Part shown: positions 23,615-33,199 of the stretch, one piece after another | How the letters are laid out: the number at the start of each line of letters is the position of its first letter | Numbering within the stretch: position 1 is the stretch's first letter | Source: Nocardiopsis halophila DSM 44494 | GTDB taxonomy: Bacteria > Actinomycetota > Actinomycetes > Streptosporangiales > Streptosporangiaceae | NCBI RefSeq assembly: GCF_000341245.1 | Contig: NZ_ANAD01000044.1 | Location: 8,456 to 42,880, forward strand | Direction of reading: 5' to 3' | Length of the DNA: 34,425 bases | Made by a program: the position numbers and the translations under genes | The notes under the pieces: model-generated | What the model saw: the letters and a program-made list of their open reading frames with translations, nothing else | Told to the model about the DNA's origin: nothing | Database searches by the model: none

Positions 23615-24094
23615 TCACCCGCGTTCCGCCAGCTCCGCCGCGAGGTCGGCCAGGCGGTCCAGGCCTTCGGCGGAGCCCTCCTCCATGCCGTCGGCCACCA
23701 TGGCGTCGCGGTCCTCGACCGACTGGAAGACGGTCACCGCCCGGTAGCGGGTGGAGCCGCCCGCGTCCTCAAGCGTGGCCGTCTCCAGGCACACGTGGCC
23801 CGGGGCGCCCTCGTACTCGAAGGTCTGCACGATCCGCTCCGGCGCGGTCACCTCGTGGTAGACGCCGTGGAAATCGAACTCCCCGTCCGCGCCCGAGGTC
23901 AGGAACCGCCAGGAGCCCCCGGTGGCGATCTCGGCCCGGTCGACGCGCACGGTGTAGGCGGCCGGCCCCCACCAGCGGGGGATCAGCTCAGGGTCGGTCA
24001 TGGCCCGGAACACCGCCTCGCGCGGGGCGTCGAAGACCCGCTCGGTGACGATGTCCTGGCGGCCCGGCTCGATCACGAACTCCGTCTTGCCCAT
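23615..24094 (-). CDS. SRPBCC/AHSA1-like ligand-binding protein
   Basis: This 159-residue protein has the START/Bet v1-like fold of the AHSA1 (CalC-related) group: it opens with REAVFRAMTDPELIPRWWGP (about 25-44), then GGSWRFLTSGADGEFDFHG and IVQTFEYEG, and ends with a long helix. These proteins bind hydrophobic ligands. Its ATG is 1 base beyond the stop of an ArsR gene, so the pair is one translationally coupled unit. ArsR-AHSA1 pairs are common in actinomycetes; the ligand is unknown. Confidence 0.88.
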   Translation of the reverse strand: MGKTEFVIEPGRQDIVTERVFDAPREAVFRAMTDPELIPRWWGPAAYTVRVDRAEIATGGSWRFLTSGADGEFDFHGVYHEVTAPERIVQTFEYEGAPGHVCLETATLEDAGGSTRYRAVTVFQSVEDRDAMVADGMEEGSAEGLDRLADLAAELAERG

Positions 24095-24095
24095 C

Positions 24096-24470
24096 TCACT
24101 GCCCTCTCTGCGGCCTCTCGGCCCCGTCCTCGTCGGTGTCGCCGGCCCCCGAGCGGATCCGGCCGATCGCGGCCTCCAGCCGGTCCATCCGGTCGGTCTG
24201 CACGTCCCGGTAGCGCCGGATCCAGGCCGAGGCCTCCTCCAGCGGCTCGGTCTCCAGACGGCAGGGGCGCCACTGGGCGTCGCGCCCCCGCGTGATGAGC
24301 CCCGCGCGTTCCAGCACCTTGAGGTGCTTGGAGACGGCCTGCAGGCTCACCTCGAACGGTTCGGCCAGCTCGTTGACGGTGGCCTCGCCGCGCGCCAGCC
24401 GGGCGAGGATCGCCCTGCGCGTGGGGTCGGCCAGAGCCGCGAAGACCACGCTGAGCCGGTCGTCCGCCAT
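24096..24470 (-). CDS. ArsR-family transcriptional regulator
   Basis: This 124-residue winged helix has LADPTRRAILARLARGEATV (about 12-31) and VSLQAVSKHLKVLERAGLI (about 40-58), the standard ArsR recognition region, and no cysteine metal site. It precedes the SRPBCC gene by one base. Its operator is probably the inverted repeat at 24474-24511, so it represses its own operon. The effector is likely the SRPBCC protein's ligand; this is inference. Confidence 0.92.
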   Translation of the reverse strand: MADDRLSVVFAALADPTRRAILARLARGEATVNELAEPFEVSLQAVSKHLKVLERAGLITRGRDAQWRPCRLETEPLEEASAWIRRYRDVQTDRMDRLEAAIGRIRSGAGDTDEDGAERPQRGQ

Positions 24471-24473
24471 ATG

Positions 24474-24511
24474 TATTCAACCTTCTCGTTGTTCAATCTC
24501 TGGGTTGAATA
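24474..24511 (-). promoter_or_regulatory. inverted-repeat operator of ArsR-SRPBCC operon
   Basis: TATTCAACC (24474-24482) and GGTTGAATA (24503-24511) are perfect complements around a 20-base spacer that holds a third TTCAAT copy (24492-24497). On the minus strand GAGAAGG (plus 24481-24487) is a weak ribosome-binding site before ATG 24470. The left arm is 4 bases from the start. Confidence 0.6.
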
Positions 24512-24644
24512 TCCACCCGGGCGGGGCCGCTGTCAATCCCCCAGGGAAAAAGTCCGGGAGCCGGCGGCGGGAGCGATGAGTTCGCCCGCCCGGGCCCGTC
24601 ACTACCTTCACCACGGCCTCGGTGACGGAGCGAAGGAGCAGGCG

Positions 24645-25169
24645 ATGACGCACACCCCGGACACCGCGGGCGAACTCGACGCGCGCTACAGCGGGAAGGC
24701 GGCCCGGCCCACCCCGTGGGCGCGGGCGCGGCGCGAGCTGGAGTCGGCCGGCGTGTACTGGCTGTCCACGGTGCGCCCGGACGGGCGGCCGCACGTGACG
24801 CCGCTGATCGCGGTCTGGCGGGACGGGGCCCTGCACTTCTGCACCGGCCCCGAGGAGCGCAAGGCGCGCAACCTGGCGGACAACCCGCAGTGCACGCTCA
24901 CCACCGGCACCAACGACCTGAACAAGGGGCTGGACGTGGTGGTGGAGGGCCGCGCCGATCGGGTGGGCGACGAGGCCCTTCTGGCGGGCCTGGCCGACGA
25001 CTTCGCCGCGAAGTACGGGGAGGTGTGGCGCTTCGAGGTGCGCGACGGGGCCTTCCACCACGAGGGCGGGTCGGCGCTGGTGTTCGGCGTGGCCCCGGTG
25101 ACCGCCTTCGGCTTCGAACGGGGCGGGGCCGCCGCCCAGACGCGGTGGCGCTTCTCCGCGACGGTATGA
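24645..25169 (+). CDS. PPOX-family F420/FMN-dependent oxidoreductase-like protein
   Basis: This 174-residue protein has the split-barrel fold of pyridoxamine-5'-phosphate-oxidase-like proteins: ESAGVYWLSTVRPDGRPHVTPL (about 33-54) and HFCTGPEERKARNLADNPQC (about 66-85), where flavin or F420 phosphate contacts lie. It probably reduces or oxidises an unknown substrate with F420 or FMN. ATG 24645 follows GAAGGAG. It is convergent with a methyltransferase gene. Confidence 0.88.
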   Translation: MTHTPDTAGELDARYSGKAARPTPWARARRELESAGVYWLSTVRPDGRPHVTPLIAVWRDGALHFCTGPEERKARNLADNPQCTLTTGTNDLNKGLDVVVEGRADRVGDEALLAGLADDFAAKYGEVWRFEVRDGAFHHEGGSALVFGVAPVTAFGFERGGAAAQTRWRFSATV

Positions 25170-25177
25170 GCCACCGG

Positions 25178-25217
25178 GGCGCGTCCCCCAGGGCGGTAAC
25201 ACTCCGGGGGACGCGCC
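25178..25217. terminator. bidirectional terminator
   Basis: GGCGCGTCCCCC (25178-25189) and GGGGGACGCGCC (25206-25217) form a perfect 12-bp stem around a 16-base loop, between convergent genes that end at 25169 and 25229. Confidence 0.65.
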
Positions 25218-25228
25218 TGGGCCGGGAG

Positions 25229-26065
25229 CTAGTCGGGGCGACGCGCCAGGGCGACGGTGAAGGAGGCGTCCAGCTCCGCCACGCCGCGCTCGGCCATCAG
25301 GTCGGCGAGCCGCGTGCGCACGCGCTCGCGTGCCGGGGCGTCCAGGCCGTCCATCAGCCCCCGCGCGGCGTTCCCCTGGACGAACTCCCAGGCCGAGGCG
25401 GCGTCGAGGGGAACGCGGTGGTCGTGGCGCGCCACGTGTTCGCAGACCAGCCCCAGGCCCTCCAGCCACGCGGTCAGCCGTGCGGCGTCCGCGATCCGGT
25501 CGCGGGCCTGCTGGAAACCGGGCGGTCCGGGCCGGGTGCCGGTCTCGGCCCCGATCGCCTCGAAGTACAAGGTGAGAAAGTCGGCCAGGGCGCCCTCGGC
25601 CCAGACCGTGACCGCCATCCGGCCGCCGGGCCGCAGGGCACCGGCCAGGGCCGCGGTCCCGGCGTCCATGTCGGGGAAGAACGCGACGCCGTGGACCACC
25701 TGGACCAGGTCGTAGGCGCCGGGCTCGGGCCAGGCGGCGGCGTCGGCGCGGACGAACCGCACGTTGTCGATGCCCGCCCGCGCGGCGCGTTCGCGCCCCT
25801 GCGCCAGGAGGGCCTCGGACAGGTCCACCGCGTCGACCGTCCCGTCCGGCGCCACGGCCGCGGCCGCGGGGAGCGCGGAGGCGCCGGCCCCGCAGCAGGC
25901 GTCGAGCACCCGCTCCCCGCCCTTGGGGGAGCAGGCGCCGACGGTGGCCTCGCCGATCGGGTCCCACAACCGCGCGCCCCACGCATCGAACTCCCGCGCC
26001 CCGGCGTCGAAGACCCCTCCGATACCCGTCCCGCCCATGGCCGTCCCCTTGCCGCTCGACATCAC
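25229..26065 (-). CDS. class I SAM-dependent methyltransferase
   Basis: This 278-residue methyltransferase shows motif I RVLDACCGAGASALPAA (about 52-68), GTVDAVDLSEALLA (motif II) and DLVQVVHGVAFFPDMD (about 119-134), then GGRMAVTVWAEG. The general type is UbiE/MenG-like, but no quinone genes are near. Start is drawn at GTG 26065; ATG 26062 is equally good, and ATG 26038, which follows AAGGGGA, is also possible. The promoter region has a TTTCC/GGAAA palindrome overlapping its -10 element (26067-26085), possibly a Fur/Zur-type box. Substrate unknown. Confidence 0.87.
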   Translation of the reverse strand: MMSSGKGTAMGGTGIGGVFDAGAREFDAWGARLWDPIGEATVGACSPKGGERVLDACCGAGASALPAAAAVAPDGTVDAVDLSEALLAQGRERAARAGIDNVRFVRADAAAWPEPGAYDLVQVVHGVAFFPDMDAGTAALAGALRPGGRMAVTVWAEGALADFLTLYFEAIGAETGTRPGPPGFQQARDRIADAARLTAWLEGLGLVCEHVARHDHRVPLDAASAWEFVQGNAARGLMDGLDAPARERVRTRLADLMAERGVAELDASFTVALARRPD

Positions 26066-26066
26066 T

Positions 26067-26106
26067 GGAAACGGTAATCATTTCCTATCGTGCACAGGCG
26101 TGACAA
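26067..26106 (-). promoter_or_regulatory. methyltransferase promoter with candidate Fur/Zur-like site
   Basis: GGAAA (26067-26071) and TTTCC (26081-26085) flank GGTAATCAT; the 19-base unit resembles AT-rich Fur/Zur-family boxes. On the minus strand TTGTCA (plus 26101-26106) is a 5/6 -35 match, with AATGAT (26077-26082) 18 bases on, or TACCGT (26071-26076), as -10 candidates. The site would cover either. Confidence 0.4.
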
Positions 26107-26169
26107 CCCTACCGGGGTATACGGCGGCGGAGTGCTCCCGCGCGTCGGCGCGGGCGGGTGCACGCGGAG

Positions 26170-26712
26170 TCAGCCGCCGGGCAGGGCGTCCCGGCCGGCC
26201 CGGTCGCGGAACCAGTCGAGCATGAAGCGGTGCGAGGCGAGGCCGTAGTCGAGCGTTGCCCGCTGGTACTCGAAGACGTCGTGGAGGCCCTCAGGGGCGC
26301 TCCGGGCGTCCAGGCGCTCGTCGAGGTCCGCCAGCGCCGCGAGGCCGTGCTCGATGCGCTCCTCGATGCCGCGCAGCACCCGCGGGCGCTCCTCCGGCTC
26401 CAGCAGCCCGAGGAAATACAGCCTGGCCAGCGCCCCGGTCTCCAGGCCGGGGCCGGCCGGGGGCGCGGCCGTCATCCACGCCCGGAACTCCGCGCGCCCG
26501 GCCTCGGTCGGGCGGTAGGCCTTGCGGCGCCGGCCGCCGCTCTCGGTGCTGTCGGTCTCGATGAGGCCCTGCGCGAGCAGGCGGTCCAGCGCCCGTTTGA
26601 TGCTTCCGGAGCTGGCGCTGTAGAAGAGCCCGACGCCGCCCTCGAAGGCCTTGACCAGGTCGTAGAAGCTCTGCGGGGCGATCAGCAGGAGTCCGAGGAT
26701 CACGTGGGCCAT
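26170..26712 (-). CDS. PadR-family transcriptional regulator
   Basis: This 180-residue protein has the PadR winged helix (about 1-75): MAHVILGLLLIAPQSFYDLV, then SSGSIKRALDRLLAQGLIE and a RRRKAYRPTEAGRAEF wing. A C-terminal helical dimerisation region follows (about 85-170). It is divergent from a serine beta-lactamase-fold enzyme, its probable target. ATG 26712 has TAGACT (26719-26724, minus strand) 6 bases upstream and TAGACA 16 bases further, a good leaderless promoter that overlaps the tandem GACATGTC operator, so autorepression is likely. Confidence 0.92.
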   Translation of the reverse strand: MAHVILGLLLIAPQSFYDLVKAFEGGVGLFYSASSGSIKRALDRLLAQGLIETDSTESGGRRRKAYRPTEAGRAEFRAWMTAAPPAGPGLETGALARLYFLGLLEPEERPRVLRGIEERIEHGLAALADLDERLDARSAPEGLHDVFEYQRATLDYGLASHRFMLDWFRDRAGRDALPGG

Positions 26713-26718
26713 CGTCCG

Positions 26719-26757
26719 AGTCTATTGCCTCTCATAGACATGTCTAGTAGACATGTC
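26719..26757. promoter_or_regulatory. PadR promoter and tandem operator
   Basis: TAGACATGTC occurs twice, at 26735-26744 and 26748-26757, starting 13 bases apart; each holds the palindrome GACATGTC. On the minus strand TAGACA (plus 26741-26746), a 5/6 -35 match, overlaps the first copy, and TAGACT (26719-26724) is the -10. The site lies between PadR and the divergent hydrolase. Confidence 0.65.
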
Positions 26758-26839
26758 GCCATCGCGGGTCCCCGCCCGACGGATCGACGCCCCCGGCCGG
26801 CGGAGGCGGAGCGCGGGACCCGCCGCCGGGAGGCACGAC

Positions 26840-27979
26840 GTGACACCGCACCAGACCACGGCCCGCGACCAGGACGACCGCGGCCCCGACGGCCTCGACG
26901 CCCGGCTGACCCGCCTGCTGCGGCGCGTCGCCGCACGGCCCGGCGTCCACCACGCGGTCATGGCCGTCGAGAGCGGGGACGGGCGCCGGCGCTGGCGCGG
27001 CGCCGCCGGACCCGCGGGCGACGCCCCTCCGGTGCGCCCCGGGACCCCGTTCTTCATCGCGAGCATCACCAAACGCTTCATCGCCGCGCTGGTCCTGCAG
27101 GCCCACGAGCGCGGCGAGCTCGACCTCGGCGCGCCGATCACCGCCCTGCTGCCGCCGGAGGAGGCCGCAGGGCTGCACGTCCTGCGGGGCACCGACCGCA
27201 CGCCGTCGGTCACGGTGCGCCATCTGGCCACCCACACCTCCGGACTGCCCGACCACTTCGAGAAGCGCCGCGGGGGGCCGAGCCTGGACCGGCACCTGGC
27301 CACGGGCCGCGACACGGCGTGGACCTTCGAGGACACGGTGCGGATCACCCGCCGGGAGCAGCGCCCGCACTTCGCGCCGCAGGACCTGAGGAGCCCGAGG
27401 CAGAGGGCCCGCTACTCCGACACCGGCTTCCAGCTCCTCATCCGCATCCTCGAAGAGGCCACCGGCCGCCCCTTCCCCGTACTGCTGGCCGAGCGGCTCC
27501 TCGTCCCGCTCGGCCTGGAGGACACCTGGCTTCCCGGGCACCGCCCGCGCCGTCCGGAGGCCGCGGAGCCCGCGCCCCTGCACGCCGGGCGGCGGCGTGT
27601 GGAGCTGCCGTCGCTGATCGCCTCCAGCAACGACCTGTACAGCACGGTCGGCGACCTCCTCGCCTTCCAGAGGGCGCTGCTCGCCGGTGCGCCCTTCGCC
27701 GACCCGCGCTCGCCCGCGGCGCTCACCGAGCGCCGCAACCGGTTGCGCAACGCCCCCGTCCTCTCCTACGGACTGGGCACCATGTTCTTCACGGTCGGCC
27801 GTGCCGCGTCACCGCTCCACCGGCCCGTCACCCTCATCGGGCACTCCGGAGCCACGGGGACCTGGCTCTTCCACTGCCCCGAACTCGACGTGCACCTGGC
27901 CGGCACCGTCGACCAGACCGCGGGGCGGGCCCTCCCGTTCCGGATCATGGCCCGGTGCCTGAACGCCTGGCGCGCGTGA
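26840..27979 (+). CDS. serine hydrolase, class C beta-lactamase fold
   Basis: This 379-residue protein belongs to the beta-lactamase/PBP4*/esterase EstB superfamily. The catalytic Ser-x-x-Lys is SITK in FFIASITKRF, the Tyr motif is YSD in ARYSDTGF, and the third motif is HSGATGTW, the HxG variant typical of esterases and D-aminopeptidases rather than true beta-lactamases. There is no signal peptide, so it looks cytoplasmic. GTG 26840 is chosen for its GGGAGG site; an ATG at 26753 would start inside the operator. It is probably under PadR control. Substrate unknown. Confidence 0.88.
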   Translation: MTPHQTTARDQDDRGPDGLDARLTRLLRRVAARPGVHHAVMAVESGDGRRRWRGAAGPAGDAPPVRPGTPFFIASITKRFIAALVLQAHERGELDLGAPITALLPPEEAAGLHVLRGTDRTPSVTVRHLATHTSGLPDHFEKRRGGPSLDRHLATGRDTAWTFEDTVRITRREQRPHFAPQDLRSPRQRARYSDTGFQLLIRILEEATGRPFPVLLAERLLVPLGLEDTWLPGHRPRRPEAAEPAPLHAGRRRVELPSLIASSNDLYSTVGDLLAFQRALLAGAPFADPRSPAALTERRNRLRNAPVLSYGLGTMFFTVGRAASPLHRPVTLIGHSGATGTWLFHCPELDVHLAGTVDQTAGRALPFRIMARCLNAWRA

Positions 27980-28004
27980 GGACGGGGACCGGCAGCGGGA
28001 ATAA

Positions 28005-28037
28005 GAACGGCCCACCGGTGATTCCGGTGGACCGTTC
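28005..28037. terminator. bidirectional terminator
   Basis: GAACGG and CCACCGG pair with CCGGTGG and CCGTTC around a TGATT loop, a 13-bp stem with one internal mismatch, between the convergent ends of the serine hydrolase (27979) and eda (28061). Confidence 0.7.
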
Positions 28038-28060
28038 CCGGCTCTTCCGGGGACGCGCCC

Positions 28061-28693
28061 CTACGGGCGCAGGGCCGCGGCCTCCCGGGCCAGGGACTCG
28101 ATGCGGTCCCAGTCGCCGGCCTCCACGGCATCGCGCGGGGTCAGCCAGGTGCCGCCCACGCAGCCCACGTTCGGCAGGGCCAGGTACTCCGGCGCGCTCG
28201 CCGGGGTCACACCGCCGGTCGGGCAGAACCGCACCTGTGGCAGCGGCCCCGACAGCGACTTCAGGTACGTGCGGCCCCCGGCCGCCTCGGCCGGGAAGAA
28301 CTTCAGCGCGTCCACGCCCTGCTCCAGCAGCGTCATCGCCTCCGAGGCGGTCGCCACCCCCGGAAGGAACGGCACGCCGGTGTCGGCCATGGCCCCGCGC
28401 AGCCGGTCCGTGCAGCCCGGGCTGACCAGGAACGCCGCCCCCGCCTTGGCCGCCGCGGCCGCCAGCCCGGGTGTGGTCACCGTCCCCGCGCCCACCACGG
28501 CCTCGGGCACCTCGGCGGCGATGCGCTCGATCGCCGTGAGCCCGGCCTCGGTGCGCAGCGTCACCTCGATGGCGGGCAGGCCGCCCCGCGCCAGCGCGCG
28601 GGCCAGCGGCACCGCGGTGCCGGCGTCGTCGAGCACCACCACCGGCACGACCGGGGCGAGGGCGAACAGGTCGTGGCTGGTCTGGGGTTTCAC
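28061..28693 (-). CDS. eda: 2-keto-3-deoxy-6-phosphogluconate aldolase
   Basis: This 210-residue class I aldolase splits KDPG into pyruvate and glyceraldehyde-3-phosphate, the last step of the Entner-Doudoroff pathway. The Schiff-base lysine is Lys131 in DALKFFPAE; Glu43 in AIEVTLRT is the general base. PFLPGVAT and RFCPTGGV are the other family motifs. Start is GTG 28693, whose GTGA overlaps the glk stop by 3 bases, so translation is coupled. It is the last gene of zwf-edd-glk-eda, and a terminator follows. It may also act on 4-hydroxy-2-oxoglutarate, as many members do. Confidence 0.95.
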   Translation of the reverse strand: MKPQTSHDLFALAPVVPVVVLDDAGTAVPLARALARGGLPAIEVTLRTEAGLTAIERIAAEVPEAVVGAGTVTTPGLAAAAAKAGAAFLVSPGCTDRLRGAMADTGVPFLPGVATASEAMTLLEQGVDALKFFPAEAAGGRTYLKSLSGPLPQVRFCPTGGVTPASAPEYLALPNVGCVGGTWLTPRDAVEAGDWDRIESLAREAAALRP

Positions 28694-29690
28694 GGGCGCT
28701 CCAGTCGGTGGTCCAGTCGCGCGGCCGCGCCCAGCAGCGCCGGGTTCTCGGCGGTGATGAGCACGGTGGCGATGTTCTTCAGGTAATCGGTCATCCGCCC
28801 CTTGGCCTCGAAGCGCAGCCGGAAGCGGCCGTTGCGCAGCACTTCGGGGATGCGGGGCAGCACGCCGCCGCCGAGGAACACCCCGCCGGTGGCGCCGAGG
28901 GTCAGGGCCGCGTTCCCGGCGAACCCGCCGAGCAGGGCGGCGAACACCTCGAGGGTCTCGCGGCACAGCGGCTCGGCGCCCTCCGGGTGCACCCCGGCCG
29001 CGGTGATCTCCCGGGGGGAGAGCTTGCGCGCGCTCTGGCCGCGCACCTGGGCCAGGGCCTGGTACAGCCGGGGCAGCCCCGGGCCGCTGAGCAGCGCCTC
29101 GGCGCTCACCCGCCCGCGCTCGGCGGTGATCACCCGCACCACCTCGGCCTCGATGTCCTCCACGGCCGGGGCGTCGACGTGCCCGCCCTCGCCCGGGAGT
29201 GGGAGCCACCCGCCGCCGGGCAGCGGCACCAGGCCCGCGACGCCCAGGCCGGTGCCCGGCCCCAGCACCGCCATCGGCTCGGAGGGGTCGGTGGCCGGTC
29301 CCCCCAGCGGCAGCAGGTCGTCCTCGCCGAGCACCGGCAGGGACTGGGCCAGCGCCGCGAAGTCGTTGACCACCTCCAGATGGTCCAGGCCCATCCCGGT
29401 GCGGGTCTGCTCGACCGAGAAGTCCCAGCCCACGTTGGTCAGCCGGATCCGGTCGCGCACGACCGGCCCGGCCACCGCCACGCACGCCGCCGAGGGCCGC
29501 ACCGGCTCCTCGATCCCGTCGAGGTAGGCGCGGGCGGCCGAGGCCAGCCCGTCGTGCAGGGCGCTGGGCACCTTGCCCACGCGCACCGGCCGCCCCCCTG
29601 CGGCCTGCACCAGCCCGAACCGGGCGTTGGTCCCTCCGATGTCGCCGACCAGCCAGGGGCGCTCGGCCGTGGGGGCGGACTGCACACGTG

Positions 29691-29694
<4 letters not shown>
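28690..29694 (-). CDS. glk: glucokinase, proteobacterial Glk family
   Basis: This 334-residue kinase phosphorylates glucose with ATP to glucose-6-phosphate, feeding the operon. It is the PF02685 family, not the ROK family: signature [10 protein letters not shown] (about 17-26), [21 protein letters not shown] (glucose-binding) and [10 protein letters not shown]. There is no ROK CxCGxxGCxE zinc motif. Streptomyces and its kin normally use ROK-type GlkA, so this is unusual and points to transfer with the operon. GTG 29694 overlaps the edd stop as GTGA, so translation is coupled. Length is normal. Confidence 0.94.
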
Positions 29695-31519
<1,825 letters not shown>

Positions 31520-31520
<1 letters not shown>

Positions 31521-33052
31521 CAGGTCATATCCCCTTCGTGCCAGGTCCGCCCGGTGCGGGCGAGGAGGTCGTGGGCGCCCTGGGGGCCGGTGCCCCCGGG
31601 GGCGTAGGGCTCGGGGTCGGTCCCCTGCCAGGCGTCGATGATCGGGTCGACCCACCGCCAGGCGGTCTCGACCTCGTCGCGGCGCATGAACAGGGTGGGG
31701 TCGCCGGCCATGACGTCCATGAGCAGGCGCTCGTAGGCATCGGGGGAGCGCACCGCGAAGCGGTCGGACAGGCTCAGCTCCAGCGGTGCGGGGCGCAGCC
31801 GCAGCTCCCCGGCGCCGGGCTCCTTGGCGAGCATGTGCAGGCGGATGGTCTCCTCGGGCTGCAGGCGGATGACCAGCCGGTTGGGCGTGCCGCCCGCGCC
31901 CTGCCCGGGGAAGATGGGGTGCGGGACGTCGCGGAACTGCACCACGATCTCGGAGTAGCGCCGGGCCATGCGCTTGCCGGTGCGCAGGTAGAAGGGGACC
32001 CCGGCCCAGCGCCAGTTGGCCACCGAGGCCTCCAGGGCCACGAACGTCTCGGTGGAGCTGGCGCCGTCGGCCCCGGGCTCGCCCGTGTAGCCGGGCACCG
32101 GGCGGCCGCCGGCCGTGCCGGGGGCGTACTGGCCGCGCGCGGTGTCGCGCAGGGCGTCCTGCCCGGTCAGCGGGGCCAGCGACTGCAGCACCTTGACCTT
32201 CTCGTCGCGCACGGCCTCGCGGTCGAAGCTGGCGGGCGGCTCCATGGCGATCAGGCACAGCAGCTGCAGCAGGTGGTTCTGCACCATGTCGCGCATGGCG
32301 CCGGCGCGGTCGTAGTAGCCGTGGCGGGTGCCCACGCCGACCGTCTCGGCGGCGGTGATCTGCACGTTGTCGATCCAGCGGCTGTTCCAGACCGGCTCCA
32401 GGAACATGTTGGCGAAGCGCAGCGCCAGCAGGTTCTGGACGGTCTCCTTGCCCAGGTAGTGGTCGATGCGGAAGGTGCGGCGCTCGCTGAAGACCGCGCC
32501 CACGGCGTCGTTGATCTCCCGGGCCGAGCGCAGGTCGCGCCCCAGGGGCTTCTCCAGGACGACGCGGGAGGCGCCTTCGGCCAGGCCGTGGGCCTGCAGG
32601 TCGGCGCAGATGCGCCCGAAGAGCATGGGCGGCACGGCCAGGTAGTACACCCGTCCCCGCTCGGCCCCGTCCTGCGCCGGTGCCTGTCCGAGCAGGGACT
32701 CCAGCCGCTCCCAGCCGTCGCCGGGCTCGTCCAGGTCCAGCGGCACGTGGTGCAGGCGGTCCAGGAAGCGGCGCAGCACCGGTTCGGGAACCGCGCCGGC
32801 GCGCAGCACCGAGGGGTTGTCCGCCACGGCCGCCTCGGCCTTGCCCCGGTAGTCGGCGTCGCCGATGCCGTCGCGGGAGACGGCGACGATGCGGGTGGAG
32901 GGCGCCAGGCGCCCGTCCTTCTCGCACAGCAGCAGCGCCGGCAGCAGCTTGCGCATCGCCAGGTCGCCGGTGCCGCCGAAGACGACGAGGTCGGTGGGCG
33001 CGGCGGTGCGCGCCGCCCCCGGGGGCGGGGTGGCCGGGGCAGAGGCGGGCAT
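31520..33052 (-). CDS. zwf: glucose-6-phosphate 1-dehydrogenase
   Basis: This 510-residue enzyme oxidises glucose-6-phosphate to 6-phosphogluconolactone with NAD(P). It has the nucleotide-binding loop [16 protein letters not shown] (about 25-40), EKPLGRDL (about 168-174) and the active-site RIDHYLGKE (195-203). ATG 33052 follows AAAGGGA. It is the first gene of the operon and overlaps edd by one base. Actinomycete zwf is usually grouped with tkt, tal, opcA and pgl for the pentose phosphate pathway; none of those is here, so this copy is dedicated to Entner-Doudoroff flow. A second zwf elsewhere is likely. The promoter is at 33091-33120. Confidence 0.96.
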
Positions 33053-33090
33053 GTGGTCCCTTTCCGCAGGACTTCGGGCAGACCGGTTGA

Positions 33091-33120
33091 AACCTAGCGG
33101 CAACTTCGGTCACACCACAA
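33091..33120 (-). promoter_or_regulatory. promoter of the zwf-edd-glk-eda operon
   Basis: On the minus strand TTGTGG (plus 33115-33120) and TAGGTT (33091-33096) stand 18 bases apart as -35 and -10 boxes. Transcription would start near 33084, leaving a leader of about 31 bases with the ribosome-binding site AAAGGGA. Confidence 0.5.
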
Positions 33121-33126
33121 GTCATG

Positions 33127-33150
33127 CTTCTGAAGATTTTTTTACAGAAG
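33127..33150. promoter_or_regulatory. AT-rich inverted repeat, probable ROK operator
   Basis: CTTCTG (33127-33132) and CAGAAG (33145-33150) are perfect complements around a T-rich 12-base centre with seven Ts in a row, in an otherwise GC-rich gap. The arm CTTCTGAAG is itself nearly palindromic. It lies directly upstream of the zwf -35 and about 50 bases before the ROK start. A/T runs in the centre recall Mlc/NagC-type ROK operators. Confidence 0.55.
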
Positions 33151-33199
33151 TGGGGCGGTTCGGCGTCCGACACGGGGGTGTGCGTGGTTGAATTGCGGC

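Noticed and set aside
26840-27979. An antibiotic-resistance beta-lactamase
   Set aside because: No signal peptide is present and the third motif is HSG rather than KTG, which fits an esterase or peptidase of the same fold better.
33133-33144. The T run between zwf and ROK as an intrinsic terminator
   Set aside because: The Ts lie inside the loop of the inverted repeat, not after a stem, and no gene ends there.
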